A DNA stretch of 64,000 bases, from contig PVNU02000127.1 in NCBI GenBank assembly GCA_003013855.2, forward strand, positions 2,542,001 to 2,606,000. Direction: 5' to 3'. The notes under the pieces were generated by a model. The model saw only the letters and a list, made by a program, of their open reading frames with translations. It was not told the DNA's origin and did not search any database. The position numbers and the translations under genes were made by a program. Below, piece after piece: positions 31,971 through 43,615 of this stretch (positions are counted from its first letter, which is position 1; each line of letters begins with the position of its first letter). Source of the DNA: Liriodendron chinense (lineage: Eukaryota > Streptophyta > Magnoliopsida > Magnoliales > Magnoliaceae).

Positions 31971-32874
31971 ATGCAAAGCAACAGTGGAGCAACACATCAG
32001 GCCTGCGCGTCATGCAAGCATCAGAGGAAGAAGTGCGAGCCCAATTGCCCACTGGCACCGTTCTTCCCGTCCAACTACATGGAGCAATTTCAGGCAGTGC
32101 ACAAGGTGTTTGGCGTGAGCAATACGCAGAAGATGATCAAGAACATTGATTCACAACATGAACAGCACATGGCGGTCAAATCGATCATATGGGAAGCCCA
32201 GTGCCGGGAGGCGGACCCGGTGAATGGGTGCTTGGGTAAGTACATAGAGCTACAACATGAAATCGACACGCTGAGGGACAAGAACAAGATGCTGCAGTAT
32301 GAGAACAAGATGCTGATGGAGAATAACAAGATGCTGATGGAGAGTAACAGCATGCTGCAGAACGATAACACCTTCCTCAAGAACCAATTCTCACAATTTC
32401 AGTACAATGCCGAGAACAGTTTGCACACTTGGAGCAATAACAACAATAGTCTCGGCGTCGGCAATGATAATGGTAACAATGGCAGCATCATCAGCGATGG
32501 TAACTACATTCAGCCGTATGCACAAGGATTACAAACAGTACATCCTACGGAAGATCCTTTCTTGACATACCCGCACTTGATGAAACAAGAAGAAAAAAGA
32601 AATTCTCTCACTCAACTTTCTCGGACCCAGATTAACCAACAGCAATACCAGGTCGTAGGTAAAACAATAACCCAAATTACTATATTGGTTTTGGGGTCCA
32701 TCACTTCAATATTTCAATGATTTTTTTTTTCTTTTTCTTTTGAACTCAGAGCGGCTTGGGCTGATCAATTTAAGAACTGAGATGAATGCAGATAGTGATG
32801 CAACTACAAATATGACAAGAGATACAACAACATCGGGAGTGAAGATGATCAACAATCCAAATTGGATGAGATGA
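31971..32874 (+). CDS. LBD22: LOB-domain (LBD22-like) transcription factor
   Basis: Plant-specific LOB/AS2-domain protein, expected to act in the nucleus as a DNA-binding regulator of development. The CDS is join(31971..32658, 32750..32874), 270 residues. The zinc-finger-like C block CX2CX6CX3C is C12, C15, C22, C26. A GAS block follows, with FQAVHKVFGVSNTQKM (40-55) and the DPVNGCLG motif (82-89). Leucines 101, 108, 115, 122, 129 and 136 then form an unbroken heptad series, much longer than the LX6LX3LX6L zipper of class I members. The remainder is Asn/Ser/Gln-rich. The intron has a GTAAAACA donor (phase 1) and a pyrimidine-rich tract before ACTCAG. Splicing gives a C-terminus ending in NNPNWMR, while readthrough would end in intron-coded residues. 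The C block and VHKVFGVSN suggest the LBD22/LBD27 group; the exact orthologue is uncertain. It looks intact. Confidence 0.9.
32283..32387 (+). repeat. 21-bp coding minisatellite in the LBD gene
   Basis: Five in-frame 21-bp units begin with AAC codons at 32283, 32304, 32325, 32346 and 32367 (AACAAGATGCTG, AACAAGATGCTG, AACAAGATGCTG, AACAGCATGCTG, AACACCTTCCTC). They code NKMLxxx heptads. Confidence 0.9.
32659..32749 (+). other. LBD gene intron (91 bp)
   Basis: GT donor after codon position 1 of residue 230, long T/C tract, AG acceptor at 32748-32749. The alternative donor seven bases upstream (CAG|GTCGTA) would put an immediate TGA in exon 2, so GTAG|GTAAAA is preferred. Confidence 0.75.
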
Positions 32875-34044
32875 TTGCAGGTTGCACCAAATATCATGAA
32901 ATTTCTCAGTGTATGTTGGAGAATTTTCATGTTTAACAATTTTTTATTTAAAATTAATTCAGACATAGCAATGGAATATGATTTTGTTCTTTTGTGTCTG
33001 TGATACAGTCAAATTGAGATTGCATAAGATTTGGAAGTATTATTTGATTAGGAGATTTATTTGGAAACTTTAAGCGATTAATTAGTTATTTTTAGATCCT
33101 CCAGCTCCAATTCAAACTAGTATTGAAAGGAACCCATCCTTACCCCGTTAGTTACCAACAATGCTAGCCACCCCCACGTTGGGATTTGATGCCTTGACCT
33201 CAACGTACCTCAGCGTTGAGACGAGGTTATCTTCACTTAGTCTACCACTATCCCAAAGGGGTGGGTGTCCCATCCTTACCCTTTTTCAAATATATTAGTT
33301 AATTTTAGAGAAGTTCATGGACTCAGAGACAGGGCAGTTTATCCCCCTAAAATCCTAGTTTTTATGCGAATGTAGAGACTGCATAGAGCAGTGCCCAGCT
33401 CTAAGACTTTTATTAGGTGGGCCCATCTGATCAATGATTTAGATGATCTGACCAGTGGAAATTTAGACCAAGCATATCGGTGGGTTCCACTACACTTCTG
33501 ATCAATTCAGATATGTAATGGTGTGGAGTGCTTGGACTCTTCTACTATAAATAAATATCTTGCTCCCCAAACTCCAATCCCATTGAAGATTCAGTTATTA
33601 AGTTTTATGATCTTAATAATTGATGCGTAATTAAGTCTTCCAGTTGCTACTAGATCTCAATGTGGATCAAGGGGTGCAAGCCGGATTGCTGTTGCTGCTG
33701 GTTTGGTAGAATGATGTAGAGTATAGGAATCCATTTATTTCAATGGCTCATATTCTAGAAAAGATAGGAATCCACAAATTGATTTTAGATTCTTAAAATA
33801 AAAGTTTTGATTGAACTAAGTGTGGAAAATTACAGATTCTTAAATAATAATAATGATATTAATAGTAAGGGAATTTTACAAAATAGTACCTCATTAGTCA
33901 TTAATACCATTTTATATCCGGTATTAAATTTTTTTTTTTGTTCGTCATGCAACATACCCACCTGCTATCTGCGCAATGCACGCACCCACATGATTAGTCA
34001 CATAATGTGGGGTTAGTGTGTCTCTTAGCACTGAAACTGAGGAA
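32875..34044. other. LBD 3' region, no further gene seen
   Basis: AT-rich, holds the family B SINE copy. The LBD 3' UTR probably ends within the first 150-200 bp; no canonical AATAAA stands out. Confidence 0.4.
33135..33262 (-). mobile_element. tRNA-derived SINE (family B, copy 2)
   Basis: Reverse-oriented relative of the SINE in the LBD leader: on the minus strand it reads AGTGGTAGACTAAGTGAAG, then GATAACCTCGTCTCAACGC, then GGGGGTGGCTAGC. More diverged, with a damaged B box and no clear tail. Confidence 0.65.
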
Positions 34045-34615
34045 AATTTTGCTACACCGGGTGTAGCAATGACCCAACCATGATGTATTTGTTGTATCCA
34101 TGCCGTCCATCCATTTTTAGGGCATGATACCAAAAATGAGGTAGATCTAAAACTCAAATTGGCCCCCAAGAAGTTTTTAATGGTTGGCGTTCAATCCCCA
34201 CTATTTTCTATGCTGGGTTCAGAGTTTCGGATCTGCCTCATTTTTGGTATCATGCCATGAAATTATCTCACTAAATGGATGGACGGCATGGATATAATAC
34301 ATAGATTAGGGATCCACACACCATCAACCATTGAAACCTTCTTGGACTCGCCATGATGTTTATGCGGCCATCCAACTCTTTCATAAGTTGGTTCCGACCA
34401 GAAAGGAGAGAAAAACCAAATATCATCCTGACCCCAAACTTTGATGGGTCCAAGAAGGTTTCAGTGGTAGGGGTATTCCATCCACACTTTTCCACATGCT
34501 ATAGCCCATTTGAGTGTTGGACCGGCCTTATTTTTTAAATCATGACATAACATGAGCCATTGCAAATGATGATGGACCGAGCTGATGTCAAACATACATC
34601 ACAGTGGGTCACACA
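34045..34615. mobile_element. FB1 type D, with GCTACAC..GTGTAGC terminal hairpin
   Basis: Opens with CTACACCGGGTGTAG, a palindromic end shared with 43310 and 43595, then the FB1 arm ATGTATTTGTTGTATCC. A second, type A, centre is joined to it at about 34320. Confidence 0.5.
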
Positions 34616-34653
34616 GAGCTCCAGCAGCATACACTATCCCGGGCTTTATAACA

Positions 34654-35244
34654 ACTGGAAGCGGATGGCTTGGTGTGCCACACACCACCGACCTAGGCGT
34701 GGCAAAATTCTGTGGACCCACCATAATGTTTGTGTGATATCCACACTGTCCATCCATTTTGCAAGATCATTCTACGGCATGAGTCCAAAAATAAGGCAGA
34801 TCCAAACCTCAAGTGGACCACACAATAGAAAGCTTCATGCCCAAAAATAAGGCAGATCCAAACCTCAAGTGGACCACACAATAGAAAGCAGTGGAGACAA
34901 TGAAACCCACCATTGAAACCTTCCTAGGGCCCACCATGATATTTATTTAACATTCAACCTGTTTATGAGATGACACCGACCTGGATGTAAGGAAAACACA
35001 AATATCAGCTTGACTTCTGTGCCCCCAAGAAGTTTTCAATGGTAGGCAATCAATTCCCATTGATTTCTGTGGTGTGATCCACTTGGGATTTGGATCTGCT
35101 GCGTTTTTGGGCTTGTTCCATAAAATGATCTCACAGATTGAATGGATATAACACATACATCATGGTGGGGCTCAAAGAACTTTGCCACATCAACACACTA
35201 CCAAGGTCGGTGGTGTGTGGCATCCCACGCAATCCGCTTCCAGT
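34654..35244. mobile_element. FB1 type E with long outer inverted repeats
   Basis: Outer ends ACTGGAAGCGGATGGCTTGG and, from the right, ACTGGAAGCGGATTGCGTGG, both continuing into GCCACACACCACCGACCT. An internal 54-bp piece around CCAAAAATAAGGCAGATCC is duplicated in tandem (34787 and 34842). Confidence 0.65.
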
Positions 35245-35399
35245 ACCACACTACAACCTTACTACAACCAGTGGAGTATTTTAGTTTGGCTGTGAGTGAT
35301 ACATACGACGTATCCGATTGAAATACTTCGTGTGGTAGCAGTGCACATCTTCACGCCAATGTATGTGGCGACGCCAGTGGCGTACATACACATTTTACA

Positions 35400-35875
35400 T
35401 GAGGACTGCGTGGTGTGCCAACCTCGGTGCAGTGTTGACATGGCAAAGTTACGTGGGCTCTCCACCATTATCTATGTCTTATATCCACACCGTCCATCCA
35501 TTTTGCAAGATCATCTTCGGGCAAAGCAAAAAAATGAGATTGAATGCCTATCATTGAAAACTTCTTGGGCCACAGAAGCTTTGGATCAAGCTGATATTTG
35601 TGTTTTTCCTTCCTTCAGGCCTGTATGACCTTATGAACAGGTTGGATGGCAAATAAACATCATGGTGGGCCTTGGAAAGGTTTCAACAGTGGGTGTCATT
35701 GTCCCTGTTGCTTTCTGTGATGTGGTCCACTTGAGGTTTGAAGCTGCCTGATTTTTGGACCCATGCCCTAAAATGATATCGTAAAATGGATGGGCAGTGT
35801 AGACATAACACATGCATCATGGAGACACAGAACTTTGCTGGTGTGTGGCACACCACGCAACGTTTGGAGGACATT
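35400..35875. mobile_element. FB1 type E, second copy
   Basis: GCGTGGTGTGCCA at both ends in inverse orientation, TGGCAAAGTT subterminal, FB1 arms inside. About 150 bp from the previous copy. Confidence 0.6.
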
Positions 35876-36544
35876 GCTTATCATTGTTTGGAAAATTTCT
35901 TTCATGCAACCAAAATTAGTGATTGGACCTCTGTTATAATCAAGGAGGACTGTTTATTTTTGTAAGCATTAATGGCATGGTTACAACCATCAAATCAAAG
36001 TGACTTTAAAAGAGATGGGTAATCAAAGTAATGGCCCCACATTATGGACGGTTCATCACTATTCTAAACTTTGTTATAGTCAAATATTAATAATCTTTTT
36101 TAGCCATTAATTTAAAGGTTGAGAGCTTCCGATTAAAGGGACTTTCAAAGGAATTGTTATCAAAGTTGGCCCCACATTATGGATGGCCTATATCACCAAT
36201 TGGACCTCTACGGTATGGTGAATAGGAAAGCACTTGGCTACCTTTAAAATCACACTTAAAACCTCTAAACTCACATGGTAATGATGGTATGGCGCACCTT
36301 GTAATAATGTGACTGGCCAATTATTTCCTTCCGATGAGGAGCACCATAAGAGTGGATTGGATGGCATATAAATACTATGACGGCCCTACCCAAAACTGAT
36401 AGTGGGTCCCATCTAAGGACCGGAATTTTGGATCCGGATTATACTTGTCTTTAGAGTGGAAATTAGGTATTAAAGCATCTGAATCCGTTTTGATTTCACA
36501 TAAATCATGCAGATGGGCCCAATGCTATGTGTTTACACCCATTT
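35876..36544. other. Intergenic, no gene seen
   Basis: Direct repeat TGGCCCCACATTATGGA at about 36031 and 36167 and a small FB1 scrap near 36360-36420. Confidence 0.4.
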
Positions 36545-37520
36545 TCGACACCCTGGCGTGGACTAATCAAAAGTTGACACATGTTAACACAAAGTGACTG
36601 CAAGGAGTGCCAAACCTACTCTCATTTGAAAGTATTTTTGTTGTCCTTAGGTAATACATATTCAGTTATTAATGCGAAAGGCACGAGCTCCTATACCTAT
36701 GTTTGGAGGAGGAAGAGACGTTTGAAGAAATTGTAGCGTTCGAAAAGATTTCGAGCTATCCGCTTATTGGATGGATGTTTAAATGAACCCAGCCTTGGAC
36801 TAAACCATGATCAAGAGAGATAGCCACATCATTTGAGTTGGGTATGGAGCCAAGACCCGTTCGAAAGAAAAAGAATGGGAAATCTCGATGTGATTTGGCT
36901 CATCTTCGATATCAGATCAGAATATGGTTCCAAATCCCACTCCTCGTGTCATGAACAAGTGATCTATATCAGAGATCCAGTGGCGTGCTGCTTACTCTTC
37001 GAAGATCTTCCCAGTTAAGAGTTTTTAGGCCTACCGAAGAGATACCCTTATTTGGAAAGTCTATGTGGCATAAGAAAGAAAAATACAGAATCGACAAGGA
37101 ATCCCAAATCCCTAGCGAGGTTTCATCGCCCTGACACACTATAAAAGTAGCAATTGAAGAAGAGCTCGGGGCTCCACACTAAACACATCAATTTATCTCT
37201 ACATTTATCTTTCATTGCCTAGGCCTAGCCTACTCTTTACACAACTACAGCCTAATGGCTACCGCTATAGTACTTTAGAAGTAGATTTAGTCTTTCTGCA
37301 ACCTTAAGTTGTAAACCGTGATCACTTGTGTTCCAATTTAATTTATCACACCTATCTTGATTGTCTATCCTAATAAGCGCATTAGGTATTTATACCTAGT
37401 TTTTTATTTTCTTGTTTAATGTTACCTTGTTGCCTTGTAACATGTCAATTGCAATAAGCATCATTTCTACGTATTAATGAAATCAGCAGCATTTTGCCTT
37501 TTTTATTTCATTTATATACA
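36545..37520 (+). mobile_element. Probable LTR of a retrotransposon
   Basis: Looks like an LTR by composition: a TATA-like ACTATAAAAGTAG at about 37139, short leader-like stretch, T-rich downstream part. No primer binding site, partner LTR or coding domain could be joined to it, so class and borders are uncertain. Confidence 0.3.
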
Positions 37521-38159
37521 CTTGCTCTTTTGAGAAATATTGAACTTAAGTGCTGGTGTAAGAAAAACTCCTTTAATTGTAGACTTATGTTTATTGTCAC
37601 AAGAAAAAACAGAACTTATTCGGAAGGCTTCGCCTCCTATATATCTTTTCACAAATCGACTGAATGATCACAATATAGGTGGTTGATAGGACTTTGGATT
37701 CCATGTTCAGTCTTCAATATGCCCATGTTAGAGAAGGGGACACTAACAATTCAATCAAACCCTTGACTCAGGTAGACTCTAGCACATCCATACATTAAAC
37801 TCACACGTGAATATCTAATTTAGGCCTCTGCTCACATGAGTGGCCCGACTTGATTGAATTGAAAGCAACACTACAGATTTAAGATTTTCGAGGCTGCTAC
37901 CCAACCCATGCCCGACTATTTTGTCCCACCGTAGATGACTATTCATTCCCATAACAGAAAAACATCTCCTTGACAGGACAAGGTTATCCTCATTACTTAA
38001 TCGACGGCTAAAAATATAAATAACACAAGATTCCACCCGCAAGATTGGATGCGAGTGGAATCCAGTTTTGTTTCTGTCCTACTCAGAAGTCAGATCCAGC
38101 AGCGTGTGCGTCGTATCCATTGCCACAACACATCGAATTGCCGCGTCTAACTGGACAGA
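37521..38159. other. Intergenic, no gene seen
   Basis: Short frames only; nothing recognised. Confidence 0.4.
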
Positions 38160-38670
38160 TACTCTTTATAGTGGAGCCCACTGTTTACATGGCAGAGAAG
38201 TCCCACACAAGTGATACATGGGGCTGCTTTAGGCGATCAGCTTTCTTTTCATCTCTGTGACATCCATCTCAGTTCCGGACCATGTCCTGGGACATGATAA
38301 AAAAAAATGAGAAAGATCTAGACCTCAAGTGGGTCACACCACATAAAACAATAGGGATGAAAATGCTCACCATTAAAACCCTCCTGGGGATCGACCACCA
38401 TGATGTTAATATTTCATCAACCCGTTTAATTCATAAAATCATGCCAACTTGTATGAAGGCGAAAACACAAATGTCAGCCTGATTCAAAACTTCTAAAGCC
38501 CTAAGAAGTTTTTAATGGTAGGCATTCAATCCCCCAGTGATGTGGCCCACTTGAGTTTTGAACCTAGCTGATTTTGAGCTCACTTTCTAACATGTGCTAG
38601 CACAATGGATGGACAAAGCAGATGTCACACGGACATCATGGTGGGCCCTATAGAGCTTTGGGTCCCATGG
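38160..38670. mobile_element. Foldback element FB1, diverged left arm
   Basis: GACCTCAAGTGGGTCACACC, central AAACACAAATGTCAGCCTG, right arm CACACGGACATCATGGTGGG. Confidence 0.5.
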
Positions 38671-39239
38671 GCTTTATGTAACCAGGGCCACAAGAAATTA
38701 GTGTCCACTGGGAAAGTATGGGCAGTGATAGCAATTGGCCAAGTCAACCGACCCAGCCCTGGCACCCCAGCCCTATAAGGATGGGCCTGGGCTGGGCTGG
38801 ACCAGGCCAATGGTCCGTTAGGTGGTCACTTGGGGGTACAACCGGTTAGACTTGATATTTGAAAATTAGAAAATTTTGATACCATGGATGATATTTACAA
38901 ATTATTCAGAAACTTCTTGCTAGGATATTCAAGTTAAATTGTTCAACTTATGTGCGCTGGTTCATATATTTATTTATCTTCATCTGATTGCGTTAGATGT
39001 AACTGCACATATGATGTATATGATGTTATGTGACAACAAAATCTCAACAAAAGATTTAAAAATAAAAATAAAATTTCTCTGCCATCCTGACAAATGAATT
39101 TGTTTAGAATTCATAAGGTCTCGAGTAATTTAAAAAAGGATAAGTCTAATTGGGTACCCTTGTGGAATGCATATCACATATTTCACCCATGTGACAAAGT
39201 CGATTGTTCATCTTGATGACCTTATGGCCAAATATCGGT
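38671..39239. other. Intergenic with a hAT-like scrap
   Basis: CCAGCCCTATAAGGATGGGC at about 38767 resembles the core of the small hAT MITEs. The rest is AT-rich without signals. Confidence 0.35.
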
Positions 39240-39850
39240 ATTAGCTTGATGTAGAATGAGTTGCGGACACATCGTGGCTCAAATGGACCGGAGGAAGGAG
39301 CTCAAGAGAAGATAGAAACCAGCATAGTTCGGTCGATCGATTGAGCTGGTCGGTCACCCGAAATTGCGCCAGAAAGTCCAGTTTTGTGTTTCCTTAGTCG
39401 AACGACCGTTTGAGATCGATCACTCAAAATTACTCTAGATTGCAAGTTTGACAATTTTGGAGTACTTTGGTCTACCAACCAGCTCCATTAGTTGACAGGA
39501 CTCCCGAGCTGATCAACTAACCACGATTGATGGACAACAAAATTTTAGGCATTTCTTAGCATTTGTTTCCTTATTTGTTAATCAAATTTTTAATTATGTT
39601 TTAGAGTTGTTTGGGGTATTTAAACATTTTTTACAATTGATTGTTAGAGCTAATTATATATTATTCAATACAATTTTTAATTTTTGTCGTTTCCCTTTAG
39701 TGAATTCAAGAAAGCTCTAGTGATTTCTAAAGGGCCTTGTATATTCAATGTAGTTATCCCTTTAAGAAAGATGACAATCAACCTCATTACGTCATTCCTG
39801 GCATCTTAGCTGAATCTGGCGATGAATCCAGAAGACGCACCATAGCATTA
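39240..39850. mobile_element. Possible LTR-derived sequence
   Basis: TCGATCGATTGAGCTGGTCG-type words and a T-rich tail recall plant retrotransposon LTRs, but no defined ends, PBS or partner were found. Confidence 0.25.
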
Positions 39851-40037
39851 TGGAGGAAAAATTCTTACAATGAAACCATTCAATGAGCTATGAAGTAACA
39901 TGATAATAATATCAAGTTGGCCTAGTCGTAGCACAACGCACAATTAAGAGAAATAAAGGGTTGTGATTGCCTACACGTGGTGTTCTATGGAGAGCTCTCA
40001 CCAGCGTGGTGGATTGAGGAAGTGTGTATCATGCATC

Positions 40038-41368
40038 TAGATTTGGCAAAATTTGACCCGACTCGATTCGACCTGGATTTTTCTAGTTTAGGGTTAGAAA
40101 ATTTGACCCGAATTCAATTTTTGGGTTGACCCGAACTGACCATGATTTTTATGGGTTGGGTTAGGGTTAAAGGTGACCCAACCCGACCGGACCCGAATCA
40201 CATAGGGGTTAGGTAGACTATTATATATTGATTTTGTTATTAGTTAAATAATACATAGTTTTTTTTTTCTCAGATACCCAGCTGGAAATGGTCCACATGT
40301 CTGTCAATTTAATAAACATTACGGTGGCCTTAAGACTATTATATACTGATTTTCTTATTAATTAAATAATACGCAATTTTTTTTCCTCTCACATACCTTG
40401 CTGAGAACGGTCCACATGTCTATCAATTCAATAAACTCAAACGACATGTTTGAAGCATCATCCGATTACTCTAACTACGTTGATGCTTAAAAAAGTACGC
40501 TTTAAATATGCACTCCATTATATCCATTTATTTTTCTCTTTCAATATTTGCGTAATAGAAATACTCTATAAATTAAGCCTCAGTTTATATATACAGGGAA
40601 GTGGTACTATGAGGTCGACCTCATGGGAAGAGCTGTGTGGGCCCCACATGTCAGACATCAACACCGTGCATTTGATGGGTCCCATTTAGGTCATGGGATA
40701 TCCCAAAAATCAGCCATATACGGAACTTAGGTGGGCCATACCATCTAAAATCATGTGAAGACATGCCTAAAACATTTAAAAGCACTTGGTGGGGCCCAAC
40801 TGGGTTTTGGATGTGGCTGAAACTTGGTCTGACCCCTCATCCAAGTGGGACACATACAATGGATGTGCTGGATTTGTAAACCACATCTCACTAGGCTAAA
40901 TAAATGATCATGAAGGTTTTAATGGGTGGATTACCCCTCTCAACTTTTGTCTGTGGTGTGGCCCATCTAAGTCATGGATTGACGTGATTTTTAAGCCTGT
41001 GGCCCACCATGAAATGGTGCATGATAGGGTAAATGTTTGACACACATCATGGTGGGGCCCACACAGCCCAACCTCATGGAAAGCTCCCATGAGGTCGACC
41101 TCATAGTAACATTTCCCATATGTGTGTACCTATTAAACATGGATGGTTTGGTTTTCAACTGAATGCTAGTATTATATGTATTTAATTTAATCTGCAAATT
41201 AGTTAGTTTCATTAAAATGTGGGTCAACCTGACCCGACCCGACCCGACCCGGTTTAATTTGGGTTGGGTAATGGTTAGGAAAATCCAACCCCAATTCAAT
41301 TTGGGTTAGGGTTAGGGTTGAGGTGGAAACGACCCGACCCAAAACCGACCCAACCCATTGCCACCTCT
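40038..41368. mobile_element. hAT-type element with a nested foldback insertion
   Basis: Ends TAGATTTGGCAA and TTGCCACCTCTA, flanked by CATGCATC (40030-40037) and CGTGCATC (41369-41376), 7 of 8 matching. Arms are rich in GACCCGACC / GGTTGGGT words. No transposase frame. About 520 bp of its length is another element (40594-41115). Confidence 0.7.
40594..41115. mobile_element. Foldback element family G, nested in hAT element
   Basis: Ends GGAAGTGGTACTATGAGGTC and, read inward, GGAAATGTTACTATGAGGTC, each continuing into the palindrome GAGGTCGACCTC and CATGGGA. Left flank ends in (TA)n. Same family as 47266 and 47877. Confidence 0.7.
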
Positions 41369-41444
41369 ACGTGCATCCCAGTGTTAAAACGCATGTTTCA
41401 AGATGGCTCCCTCAAGCGTACAATGATTACCATTTACGGCTTTG

Positions 41445-41745
41445 TATTACACCGTTTAAAAATGATGGCGACTCATCTTCCTCAGATGTAGAACTAGATC
41501 AGCTATCTAGACCATCTAATTTGTAGGTCCCACTGTAGATGGACAGACATCTAAAATTGAACTGTTCAAGCAATCTGAGCCATCCACAAAATAGCTATCA
41601 AATGGATGGTTAAAAGGAAAATAATAAGTGGTCCATATTGAAGGGAAGTTTCGGATGGCCATCAGTATTAGGACGGTCCAACGTTACGACCTATTTACTG
41701 TGGACCCCAAGATTTGGAAGGTTAACAACGGTCCAAATATGACAC
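41445..41745. mobile_element. Inverted-repeat element family H, copy 3
   Basis: AAAATGATGGCGACTCATC start, AGCTATCAAATGGATGGTTA and GTCCAACGTTACG blocks. Confidence 0.5.
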
Positions 41746-41764
41746 TTGCTCAAGGATAGACGAG

Positions 41765-43285
41765 AAGAATTTTGCTACACCCACGACTTGGGTACGCTAC
41801 ATACACGGCAATCCCAGCCGTGGGTGGGATCCGAATCTCCCGGGGCATAGAAGGCGGAGAGGGCGAGTCGCTCTCCTCTTCCCTCTCGCACCTCCGAGAA
41901 TCTATCCAGCTGCGAAGAATCGGAAGTCGGTTTCGTGGGAAAGCCTTTGGACGCCTTTGGACGGTGCAACCCAAGTGGGTCCCACATCTGTTGTTTGTGA
42001 GAAATCCACCCCGTCCATCCATTTTTTGAGCTCATTTTAGGACGTGAGACAAAAAATGGGCTGCATTTGTGAACCTAGTGGGCCACACGGCCCCCACTAA
42101 AGGTAAAGGTGGGTAGGGAAATTCCTAATGTTGAAATATCCCTATGTACACTGTAATGTTTATATGCCTTCCATACTGTTCATAATGTCATTCCTATTGG
42201 GATGAACTGAAACCACAAATATTAGCCTGATTCAAAACTTCTGCGGCCCCATGAATATTTCAGTTGTGGATGTTCAATCCTCATGTTTTTGGCCCACTCA
42301 AGTCTTGGATCACGCTCGTTTTTTGTCACACATTCTAAAATGATATCACAAAACAGATAAATGGGGTGGATCTCTCACAAACATCATGGTGAGCCCCATA
42401 TAAGCTTCCATTGCAACTCCGTGTGAAAGGCTTTTCGAGGACTCCGTAAGCCGCTTGTTCAAATGAGCCCATCGCAAATTGTTCAAATGGACCCGTTGAT
42501 CAGTGATCCAGACCATTGATGAGAAGGGCCTCACCATGGATAGCCACACAAAAAAAATCCTAATTGGAATACGGCACAATAGAATACTTGAACTTTTGAA
42601 CTTTTATAAGTTGAATTCGATTTGTTATTTATTTTTTATTTTTTTTTCTTAACAATCCATGTTGTACTTCTAAATTGCTGGACAGTTGGGTCAAAAAGTG
42701 AAGCACGTGAAAGATCAAGTGAACTATGACACGGAAAATTGTGGGAATAATGATTTCCACCGTTGAAAAAAAAAAAAACTATAACACGGAAAATGGTGGG
42801 AATAATGATTTCCACCGTTGAAAAAAAAAAAAACAAAATATCAGCTTGATCCAAAACTTTTGTGGCCCTTAAAATCTTTTCAATGGTAAATGTTCAATTC
42901 ACGGTGTAATCCACTTGAGCTTAGGATATGCTTCATTTTTTGTATCAAGCCCTCAAATTATCTGGAAAAATGGATGGACGGAGTGGATAAAATATATAAA
43001 TCACAGTGGCCCTTTAAGAGTCTCAGTTACTCACAACACAATCCGCTTCCTTACCTCAGCCTACTTCGTTCATGGATGCAGCCCCTTTTTTGTGTCACGT
43101 TCTAAAATGAGCCCACAAAATGTATGGACGGGGTGGATTTCTCACAAACATCAGACGTGAGACTCACCTGGGTCCCATCGTCGGCACGAAACCACTTCCT
43201 ATTATTGCAAGACTGGATAGATTCTTGGAGGAGCGAGGTGGGAGAGGAGGGAGACTCGCCCTCTCCGCCTAAAATTTTTTGCTAC
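41765..43285. mobile_element. Large inverted-repeat element, ~200-bp GC-rich arms
   Basis: Left arm 41849-42060 and right arm 43075-43270 are inverse copies. Both carry GGCGGAGAGGGCGAGTC, GAGAATCTATCCAG / AAGAATCTATCCAG and GGTTTCGTG, then the FB1 type-B sequence GTTTGTGAGAAATCCACCCC. Outside the arms both sides show TTTTGCTACAC. The interior holds a full type-B centre, a right FB1 half (42830-43030) and a 55-bp tandem duplication. Confidence 0.6.
42727..42836 (+). repeat. 55-bp tandem duplication with A-runs
   Basis: ACACGGAAAATNGTGGGAAT through CACCGTTGAAAAAA occurs twice in succession, each ending in a run of about 12 A. Confidence 0.85.
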
Positions 43286-43289
43286 ACTC

Positions 43290-43615
43290 ACGAGTTAGCC
43301 AGGCTAGCTACACTGGGTGTAGCAATGACGCCACCATGATATATGTGTTGAATCCACACCGTCCATTCATTTAGCGAGATCATTTTAGGCATGACACAAA
43401 AAATGAGGCAGATCTAAAGCTCAAGTCGTCCTCCATAAGTTTTTAATAGTTGGCTTTCAATCCCCATTATTTTCTGTGCTGGGTCAACTTGAGCTTTGGA
43501 TCTGCCTCATTTTTGGTGTCATGACCTAAAATGATCTCACCAAATGGATGGACTGCGTGGATACAACACATACGTCATGGTGGGTCATCACTACACCCAG
43601 TGTAGCCAAGCGTAG
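43290..43615. mobile_element. FB1 type D, compact copy
   Basis: CTACACTGGGTGTAG at both ends (itself a palindrome), then ACCATGATATATGTGTTGAA / AACACATACGTCATGGTGGG arms. It lacks the usual FB1 centre and is only about 320 bp. Confidence 0.65.

Noticed and set aside
41220..41350. Telomeric repeat remnants (GGGTTAGGGTTA)
   Set aside because: They fall in the GACCCGACC-rich arm of a hAT-type element and are not a tandem TTTAGGG array.
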